Shown here one piece after another: positions 58,491 through 64,000 of a stretch of 64,000 nt of DNA. The position numbers and the translations under genes were made by a program. The first letter of the stretch is position 1. Each line of letters begins with the position of its first letter. The stretch spans positions 124,001 to 188,000 of the forward strand of contig JBAVAQ010000026.1 of NCBI GenBank assembly GCA_049585795.1, in the 5' to 3' direction. The stretch is from JABDBE01 sp049585795 (lineage in GTDB: Bacteria; Acidobacteriota; Terriglobia; Terriglobales; Acidobacteriaceae). Under the pieces are notes generated by a model, which was not told the DNA's origin, ran no database searches, and saw only the letters and a program-made list of their open reading frames with translations.

Positions 58491-60677
58491 TCACTCCCCT
58501 CCAATCCTGAAACGCATGCCCGCCCTGAAATTCGCTCCCAGCGCCGGATATCCGACAACTTCCTGATATTGCTTGTCGAGAGCGTTCTGCAGCGTCGCAT
58601 ACGCTGTAACGCGGGAGGTGAGCGCGTACCAGCCGCCCATATCCACGCGCACATAGCCCGCAGCATGATTGATGCCGAATCCCAGAAAGTCGGAGTCTTT
58701 TCTTCTGCCCACAAAACTTCCACCCAGGTTGGCTCCCCATCGCTTGCCCAGGTAAGTCAGCAAAGTGGTTGCGGAATGTTTGGGCCGGCGAAGCAAGGGC
58801 TGACCTACGCCGAGCACGGTAGGATCGCAAAAATTTGCCGGGGTGCAGACCGGAGCCGCCAGAATTTCGGTTGATGTATACGTGTAAGCTGTGTTCAAGA
58901 ACAGGTTCGACAGGACTTCGCCCTGAAGCTCGATCTCGGCGCCCTGCGCGAAAGATTTATCCACATTCACGTACTGCCCAATGAACGTAGCCGGATTGGT
59001 GGCATAGTCGATCCGGTCGTAGTAGAGGTTGTTGAAGTAGGTCGCGGTAAAAGCATACTTATTCCTAAAAAGATTTTGCAGAAGTCCGGCTTCGAACGCG
59101 CGGTTGCGCTCTGGCTTCAGAGCCGTATTCGGAACGCTGTAAGGAGGGCCAGCAAAAGTCTCTTCCAACCTGGGTTCTTTGAATCCGGTTGCATAAGAAA
59201 AGCGCAGGCGCGTGCCCGAAAAGGTGTTCCCACCGTGGAGCGCTAACAAGGTCAGCGCGACCCGCGGCACACCCGTATTGCCAAAAGCGCCGTTATGCAC
59301 GAAGCGCGCCCCAGCTATTACGGACAAGCGCCCCAGGGTGAGTTGTTGTTGTCCGTAAACGTCATCGTTCAAGCGCAGGCCGTGCGTTAGTGGCGGAAAG
59401 GTCAAGTCCCCGACGAAGCCGTTCTCGTCTTCGAAGCGATACCCGACAATAGTGCGCGCCCAACTGCGCTCGAGGTAGTCTCCCTGATATTCAAAACCGG
59501 CGCGATTGATGTTGTCATAACCATGCGATGCGAAATCATCCAGCCGCGCCGAATCGCCAGTCAGGTTCACATCGTTGTAGCGATAGTTGTATTCGAATCC
59601 TGTGAAGCGATGCTGCCAGCCGGAGGGCGCGGCGACGATCAACTCGACACTCCCTATGAGATCGTTGAGTTGCGACCATTCATGCGGGTCCGGCGGTTCC
59701 AGAGGATCTCCATTGAAGTTCCATTCTCCCGGCAAACCAGTGTGGCTGTTCGAGTGCCGGACGCGCACCCGAAGCGAGACCTGATCATTGATCGCAACTC
59801 CAACGTTTCCACCCTGCAGCGAGTCGGAATACGCATCGTTCACGCCCTGCCCGCCGCTATTGAATTGATCCCCGAAGAGGTTGTAGTCGAAACGGCCACG
59901 CGCTCCGGCGAGCGCAGCGTAGCCATGGGCCGTGTCCAGATTTCCACCGTCGGCGCCGAAAGTCAGTTCCGGGATGGTGGTGCTGCCGGCTCGCGTCCAT
60001 ACTTGCACTACGCTGGTCATCGCGTCCGACCCATACAAAGTGCTCTGCGCTCCACGCACGAATTCCAGGCGGTCAGCCTGGGCGAGCGGAAGCGTGCCAA
60101 AGTCGAAACTCCCTCCCGGTTCATTGACGGTCACCCCATCCACGATCACCTTGTTGTAGGTCGAATCTCCTCCACGGACGAACAGCGAAGACAGGCCGCT
60201 GCGCTGGCCAGCCGTGTTGATGACGGCGCCGGGAAGAAAGCGGATGGCGTCATCGGACGCGACGGGCTGCATGGTCTGCAGTTGGGATCCGCTTAAGGTT
60301 TCGACGTCCGCCCCTGCAGCTTCCGTTGGCACTGGAGTACGAGTTGCAGTTACGACGACCGTTTCTGCCGCTGCGGCGAGCCGCAGCTGCACTGTGGCCT
60401 CTTGAGCATCGGACCGAAGATCGATCGATGCCTTGGCAAATCCCTGGGCCAGCACTTGCACCTGATAGTGATTCGAAGCAACGCCGCGAAACAGCGCCAG
60501 CCCTTCGGCGGTTGTGATCGCTACGGCCGCGGGCGTTGTACTGTTTTGTGGAGTAAGGACAACTTGCGCCCCGGCAACCACCGCCGATTGGGGATCGACG
60601 ACTTTGATTTTAATTTCGGCGGCCGAAGCTGCCGCCAGCAGGCAAATTACGCTGGTGAGAATACGAAAGAACCGCAT
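58491..60677 (-). CDS. TonB-dependent receptor under cobalamin control (BtuB-like)
   Basis: An outer-membrane transporter, most likely for cobalamin or another corrinoid. The 728-residue protein has a signal peptide (MRFFRILTSVICLLAAASA), a carboxypeptidase-regulatory-like domain (~20-100), the plug (~110-215, FVRGGDSTYNKVIVDGVTVN, FVRGAQSTLYGSDAM) and a 22-strand-type barrel. The substrate follows from the cobalamin riboswitch upstream rather than from the barrel sequence. The start at 60677 has a strong AAAGGAGG; the longer frame is the riboswitch. No BtuCDF genes are in the window. Confidence 0.9.
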   Translation of the reverse strand: MRFFRILTSVICLLAAASAAEIKIKVVDPQSAVVAGAQVVLTPQNSTTPAAVAITTAEGLALFRGVASNHYQVQVLAQGFAKASIDLRSDAQEATVQLRLAAAAETVVVTATRTPVPTEAAGADVETLSGSQLQTMQPVASDDAIRFLPGAVINTAGQRSGLSSLFVRGGDSTYNKVIVDGVTVNEPGGSFDFGTLPLAQADRLEFVRGAQSTLYGSDAMTSVVQVWTRAGSTTIPELTFGADGGNLDTAHGYAALAGARGRFDYNLFGDQFNSGGQGVNDAYSDSLQGGNVGVAINDQVSLRVRVRHSNSHTGLPGEWNFNGDPLEPPDPHEWSQLNDLIGSVELIVAAPSGWQHRFTGFEYNYRYNDVNLTGDSARLDDFASHGYDNINRAGFEYQGDYLERSWARTIVGYRFEDENGFVGDLTFPPLTHGLRLNDDVYGQQQLTLGRLSVIAGARFVHNGAFGNTGVPRVALTLLALHGGNTFSGTRLRFSYATGFKEPRLEETFAGPPYSVPNTALKPERNRAFEAGLLQNLFRNKYAFTATYFNNLYYDRIDYATNPATFIGQYVNVDKSFAQGAEIELQGEVLSNLFLNTAYTYTSTEILAAPVCTPANFCDPTVLGVGQPLLRRPKHSATTLLTYLGKRWGANLGGSFVGRRKDSDFLGFGINHAAGYVRVDMGGWYALTSRVTAYATLQNALDKQYQEVVGYPALGANFRAGMRFRIGGE

Positions 60678-60680
60678 GCA

Positions 60681-60891
60681 CTCCTCCTTTGTCTCGCGAA
60701 AGGGGTTGGTGTCGACGGTTCGCGCCAGTCTCCTGGCTTTGCGAGTAAGGACTGATCGTCCGATGAATACAACCGGCCTTCCCAGGATGAACCCAGTGAC
60801 CGGCTGCGAATTTCCTCGCTTACAGTTGCGCGGCAGCGCGGGAGTCTCACCCGCTTCTCTCCTCATCTCGGCGATGAGGAATGCGCGAACC
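60681..60891 (-). ncRNA. Cobalamin (B12) riboswitch with ribosome-binding-site-sequestering platform
   Basis: The aptamer covers 60717-60891. P1 is formed by GGTTCGCGC (60883-60891) and GCGCGAACC (60717-60725), a perfect 9-bp pair. The conserved core AAGCGGGTGAGACTCCCGC and CGCGCAACTGTAAGCG, the GGTCACTGG box and the B12-box region GCCAGGAGACTGGC are all present in order. Downstream, CCTTT (60699-60703) can pair with AAAGG in the AAAGGAGG ribosome-binding site (60683-60690), so control is probably at translation: ligand binding would hide the site. Confidence 0.95.
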
Positions 60892-60910
60892 AAAGAAGTT
60901 TGAGAAAGAA

Positions 60911-60949
60911 CGAAAAACCACTCTTCCGCTATCAAAAAAGGAAGAGTGG
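60911..60949 (-). terminator. Hairpin with T-run upstream of the riboswitch
   Basis: A perfect 10-bp stem (CCACTCTTCC with GGAAGAGTGG) around a 12-base loop, followed on the minus strand by TTTTTCG. It is a second terminator after the kelch gene, or a leader hairpin if the riboswitch promoter lies further upstream. Confidence 0.65.
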
Positions 60950-60999
60950 AACGAAGTGTACCTGAAAACTCCCCGACCGTGCCATCGCACAATCTCGAA

Positions 61000-61058
61000 A
61001 ACTAAAAAATCCACTCGCCCCATGTTCCGGCACCGGCCGGAAGCAAGACGAGTGGATT
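61000..61058 (-). terminator. Terminator after the kelch gene
   Basis: An outer stem AATCCACTCG/CGAGTGGATT and an inner stem TTCCGG/CCGGAA form a large hairpin followed on the minus strand by TTTTTTAGTTTT, 26 bases past the stop. A clear rho-independent terminator. Confidence 0.9.
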
Positions 61059-61083
61059 GAAGGGTTACGGACGTTCGCTGCTA

Positions 61084-62547
61084 CTAGTTCACGGTCACGT
61101 CGGTCGGAGCTGACGGGATCCCGTTGGTGACTACTTCTAGAGTGCTGGCGCCGGTCTCGATGCCGGCGGGCACAGCGAAGTGAGTCGATTCGGCCGAGGT
61201 TCCGCTCTGAACCGCGAAGCTGCTTGGATTCGTTGTCTTAGCATAGACAACGTGCCCCGTTCCGGTATTGGTGATGCGCACCAGAGCGTAGTTGGTGGAA
61301 TCCTGGAAATCATCGCCGTACGCAGCTCCATTGGTGAGGCCGCTAAGCTGCGTGCCTTTGAGGACGTAGGATTTTCCGTGAGTGAGCGTGGTCGGTACCG
61401 AGGTGACCTTCGGCTGCCAGGCTGCCTTATAGGTGCCTTTGGAAGTGAATGCGTCAAGTTCCTGGAAATCAGAGAATAGCAACTGCCCGTTGGGCAGCTC
61501 CAGGAAGTGTCCGTAGTAGGCTCCATCGGTGCTTGCATCCGGCGGCCCGGGAATCTTTGTCAGTTTCGTCCCGTTCCACTCAAAGAAGACGGCGCCCGTG
61601 CCAAAGACAGGGGGAGCGGTCATTACCACAACGTTGCCGTTAATTTCGACCGCTGAGGGAGCGTCGTCACAAGCCAGAGCCACACCGTTAACCTTGGGGA
61701 AATCCGGACCGGGCTTCCACTTCTTGGTTGCTGTGGTGTAGACCGAAGTGTGGCCAGCGGTGCCAGCAGGCGCTGCCCCAGCCGCGAAGACGGTGCCGTT
61801 GGGCCGCAGGACTAATGGTCCGACTTCTTGCGAGCTTGGGTCTTCCAGGCGGACAATCGTACTTCCGGCGCTAGTCCACTTCTTCGTTGTGGGGTTGAAG
61901 ACCTCAGAGTTGGGAGCCTCGATTGCGTCTACGGTGAGGATGTCTCCATTGGGCAGCAGGCCCCAGCCTTCCTCATCAAACCGGTCGTCTTTGCCGGTGT
62001 TGGTGAGGTTCGTCCACTTCAACGTCTTGGGGATGAAGTAGGCTTGGTCGACTCCATCGCAACAATTGGCCTGCGTGTAGGTTCCATCGGCCAAGAGAAT
62101 GGCCTGAGCATCGCCGATGTTGGCCCATCCAGGGGGCGGATTCACAGAAGTCCATTTGTTTTTTACTGGATCGTAAATCGCACCCAGGTTCGTCCACGCC
62201 GAATTACCAAAGTTGTATTCTCCGCCCTCGACAATGTATCGACCGTCAGGCAACACCACCGAGCCGAAGTAGAGAGGTCCATAATTGGACGGCATAGTCG
62301 CCACCTTCTTCCACGTCCCAGTGGTGTAATTGCCTTTGTTGTCCGGGGTTAACGTCCACCAGTTGCCCCAGGTACCTGTGTTACCGCTTTCGTCATGGAT
62401 TATGACTCGGCCGTCGGTGAGCAGCGCCATCGCTCCAGGTTGAATGTTGGGCAGATTATTGACTGGTGTCCACTTCTGTGCGTTGGCAATACCGGCCGTT
62501 ACGAGCAAGGCGAGTAGCGCACTACCGAGCATTTTCAACATCTTCAT
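61084..62547 (-). CDS. Secreted kelch beta-propeller protein
   Basis: A 487-residue exported protein with a signal peptide (MKMLKMLGSALLALLVTAGIA). The propeller part has kelch-type units: LLTDGRVIIHDE, VLPDGRYIVEGGEYNFGNSA, LLADGTYTQANCC, LLPNGDILTVDA, LRPNGTVFAAGA and LPNGQLLFSDF. The last ~100 residues (VTSVPTTLTHGKSYVLKGTQ and after) are Ig/IPT-like, the layout of galactose-oxidase-like proteins, but the copper ligands of galactose oxidase are not evident. It is divergent from the Trm112-type gene and ends in a strong terminator. Confidence 0.83.
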   Translation of the reverse strand: MKMLKMLGSALLALLVTAGIANAQKWTPVNNLPNIQPGAMALLTDGRVIIHDESGNTGTWGNWWTLTPDNKGNYTTGTWKKVATMPSNYGPLYFGSVVLPDGRYIVEGGEYNFGNSAWTNLGAIYDPVKNKWTSVNPPPGWANIGDAQAILLADGTYTQANCCDGVDQAYFIPKTLKWTNLTNTGKDDRFDEEGWGLLPNGDILTVDAIEAPNSEVFNPTTKKWTSAGSTIVRLEDPSSQEVGPLVLRPNGTVFAAGAAPAGTAGHTSVYTTATKKWKPGPDFPKVNGVALACDDAPSAVEINGNVVVMTAPPVFGTGAVFFEWNGTKLTKIPGPPDASTDGAYYGHFLELPNGQLLFSDFQELDAFTSKGTYKAAWQPKVTSVPTTLTHGKSYVLKGTQLSGLTNGAAYGDDFQDSTNYALVRITNTGTGHVVYAKTTNPSSFAVQSGTSAESTHFAVPAGIETGASTLEVVTNGIPSAPTDVTVN

Positions 62548-62805
62548 AATATTTTGTCCTCTCCTGGGTTGGGGTCCTCTATAGGCGGGTTCGGACGAGG
62601 GGAGCTTTCAGAACGTCACCGCCACAGATGAGACTTGTGAATCGATCAAAACATTCGCCGCAAGAATCTAACTGGAGAGGGCAGTCAAGTCAATGTGGCC
62701 TTTCTTCTCCTAACCAGCGATCTATGCGGCCAACGGAGGCACTTACATCCGTGCCCTGCCGTGCTCTGGCCAGCGCCTCCTTTCACCATGGCGTACAATG
62801 CTGGC
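62548..62805. promoter_or_regulatory. Divergent intergenic region between the kelch and Trm112 genes
   Basis: About 260 bases holding the promoters for both directions. I see no known operator and no gene that can be supported. Confidence 0.3.
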
Positions 62806-62976
62806 ATGATTCCTCAGGATCTGTTGAACATCCTGGTCTGCCCGGTATGCAAGAAGCCGCTGCAGCTTAAAGAAACCGGAGAAAGCCTGAAGTGCGGCGA
62901 ATGCAGACGGGTTTATCCGGTTCGGGACAACATCCCGATTATGCTGGTCGATGAAGCCGTAATCGACCCAGCCTGA
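62806..62976 (+). CDS. Trm112-family zinc-ribbon protein
   Basis: A 56-residue protein. LLNILVCPVCKKPLQL and LKCGECRRVYPVRDNIPIML give two CxxC knuckles and the conserved end, as in Trm112/UPF0434 proteins. Eukaryotic Trm112 activates methyltransferases; bacterial versions occur near lpxK or alone, and their role is unclear. The ATG at 62806 was chosen because the domain starts there; upstream in-frame ATGs are not supported. Confidence 0.9.
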   Translation: MIPQDLLNILVCPVCKKPLQLKETGESLKCGECRRVYPVRDNIPIMLVDEAVIDPA

Positions 62977-63315
62977 TCGCGCCGTCAGCCGTATTTTAGG
63001 AACCCGGAGGGCGAAGCCCAAGCACTCCAGAAGGTCCGACCCACCTTGGGCAATCTGCGTCCTTTCCTGTGCCAGAACGACACTCCGTGTCAACCTGCCG
63101 AGACAAAGCCAGACTCGGCCCGGCCTGCCAGGGGCATATGCCATCCGCTTGCCACACCGCAACTTATTGCAGCAACATGAGTTTAAGTAAGTACAAGACC
63201 CGGGAGCGGAAATGTTAGAGGTTGGCTGCGGTACGGCAACAAAATTGCATGCAACGTAGGCAGCACTAACGGAGTCTAATAGGTAACTGAGTCAAGGGTC
63301 GGAGGTGAGACGGCC
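62977..63315. other. Intergenic region without a recognisable feature
   Basis: About 340 bases between the Trm112 gene and the next small gene. It contains the short palindrome TTGCATGCAA around 63245 but no gene, tRNA or known RNA motif that I can support. Confidence 0.4.
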
Positions 63316-63558
63316 ATGAACGAACGATTCAAAGAGAGATTTTCCGTTAACGAGCTGACGGCTTTACGAAACGATCTGCTGCAAGGCGGTTTGATCGATT
63401 CCCGGGAGGCCGCCGAACTATTACAAGTTTTCTTGATGGGGCGAGGCTACGGGGTTTCGCCGCAAGCGGCTTTTGACGCCGCTGGCCGGGTGGAAATGTC
63501 GGGCTGCTCCATCCCGGTGTTGCAGACGGAACTGGAGAACTTGGCGCTGGTCATGTGA
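63316..63558 (+). CDS. Small hypothetical helical protein
   Basis: An 80-residue soluble protein with strong ribosome-binding-site support (GGAGGTGAG, upstream of ATG 63316). Its sequence is helical: SVNELTALRNDLLQGGLIDS, then EAAELLQVFLMGRGYGV. I do not recognise the family. It lies before a terminator and a CACAGAG-type repeat, with no neighbour on the same strand within 300 bases, so it is likely monocistronic. Confidence 0.65.
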   Translation: MNERFKERFSVNELTALRNDLLQGGLIDSREAAELLQVFLMGRGYGVSPQAAFDAAGRVEMSGCSIPVLQTELENLALVM

Positions 63559-63702
63559 ACCCCAGCCAAGCAACGTTTTGGCTAACGTTTGAGTCCAAAA
63601 GGTGAGGAGTGAAGGCGGCGGAGTGAAAGTGCGAGAGCGAAAGTAAAAAAGATCTGAGGGGAGTCTCAAAACCAAGTCAGTCCCCAAAGGTGATGAACGA
63701 GA

Positions 63703-63728
63703 AAAGCCGGGCCAACCTGCCCGGCTTT
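63703..63728 (+). terminator. Terminator after the small hypothetical gene
   Basis: AAAGCCGGGC and GCCCGGCTTT form a perfect 10-bp stem around a six-base loop. The A-run on the left and T-run on the right make it suitable as a bidirectional terminator between the plus-strand gene and the convergent permease. Confidence 0.85.
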
Positions 63729-63751
63729 GCTTTGGAAAATCACAGTTTTCC

Positions 63752-63821
63752 CCTTTGTGTCCTTTGTGGTTTCTGGGTTTTGCAACTCGTCAACCACAGA
63801 GGACACGAAGGAACACAAAGG
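63752..63821. repeat. Dispersed inverted repeat, CACAGAG-type, copy 3
   Basis: CCTTTGTGTCCTTTGTGGTT on the left faces AACCACAGAGGACACGAAGG and CACAAAGG on the right. Related copies flank fabI at 7 and 8 kb. Confidence 0.75.
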
Positions 63822-63854
63822 AAATCTTCAAGCTAGAAGCCAGAAGCTGCTTTC

Positions 63855-64000
63855 TCACTCGTAGCGCAAGCTCTCCACCGGATCCAGCTTGGCGGCGCGC
63901 GCGGCGGGCACGGTGCCAAACAGAATTCCGACCAGCGACGACACCAGAATGGCTACAATCGCCGACAATCCGGAGATCGGTATGCGGTACTCGGTCAAGA
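63855..64000 (-). CDS. MacB/FtsX-type ABC transporter permease, C-terminal end (partial)
   Basis: Read on the minus strand, the last ~48 residues contain a hydrophobic helix (AIVAILVSSLVGILFGTVPA) and the family ending ARAAKLDPVESLRYE, the typical C-terminus of MacB-like permeases. Two-residue variation at that end is common. The rest of the gene lies beyond the window, and the stop TGA is at 63855-63857. Confidence 0.85.
   Translation of the reverse strand, partial: LTEYRIPISGLSAIVAILVSSLVGILFGTVPAARAAKLDPVESLRYE

Noticed and set aside
60678..60992. An N-terminal extension of the TonB receptor by 105 residues
   Set aside because: The stretch is the cobalamin riboswitch; translating it would be meaningless, and the ATG at 60677 has a strong ribosome-binding site.

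Overview
The window reads as a chromosomal segment of an Acidobacteriota bacterium, most likely a subdivision 1 (Terriglobia, Koribacter-like) soil organism. This is inference: there is no rRNA gene. It rests on moderate-to-high GC, a secreted GloVer-repeat protein, a fused E1 dehydrogenase, TonB and kelch/BNR secreted proteins, and many short palindromic repeats between genes. Nearly all of the sequence is core or secondary chromosomal genes; there is no phage, plasmid, transposase or CRISPR array.

Layout. 0-9 kb: the end of an NtrC-type regulator with its histidine kinase, a secreted hypothetical, a TPR protein, a GT39-like membrane glycosyltransferase, an MFS exporter, fabI, tsaE and a PilZ protein. 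9-18.4 kb (minus strand): bifunctional NAD(P)HX repair enzyme, two APC permeases, thiE, accC, accB and an M24 aminopeptidase. 18.4-24 kb (minus): a complete type IV pilus alignment/secretin cluster, pilM-N-O-P-Q, headed by a small excisionase-type HTH protein. 24.5-33.4 kb: DoxX, aquaporin, a GH18-like secreted protein, a GloVer protein, fused alpha/beta 2-oxoacid dehydrogenase E1, a phosphoglycolate-phosphatase-like HAD, a transglutaminase-like protein and a LolA-like secreted protein. 33.4-43.9 kb: purF, purL, selB, a YycJ-like MBL hydrolase, a small Cys/His-rich plus outer-membrane cluster that may handle metal, and msrA. 44-48.7 kb: a BNR-repeat protein, a GIY-YIG nuclease bracketed by inverted repeats, a gene remnant, trpE and an MBL hydrolase. 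48.9-52 kb: the cdaA-cdaR-glmM operon (c-di-AMP synthesis and cell-wall precursor). 52-64 kb: polA, a lipoprotein, cysteine dioxygenase, queA, a class II aldolase, a cobalamin-riboswitch-controlled TonB receptor, a kelch protein, a Trm112-type protein, a small hypothetical and the end of a MacB-type permease.

The most unusual signal is the repeat landscape. At least eight families of short palindromic repeats sit between genes. One copy of the GCCGAGC-type family lies in frame inside purL, as Rickettsia palindromic elements do. Another family (TGTCAT at the outer end, GGATC at the inner end) brackets a GIY-YIG endonuclease gene so closely that one repeat end supplies the ribosome-binding site and start codon while the opposite end supplies the stop codon. 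A gene-less inverted pair with the same polarity lies 3 kb away. This is a candidate undescribed mobile unit: a palindromic repeat with a GIY-YIG nuclease as cargo. Separately, three unrelated genes (selB, an outer-membrane protein and cdaA) each carry about three tandem in-frame 15-bp units encoding a pentapeptide of the form xxSxL.
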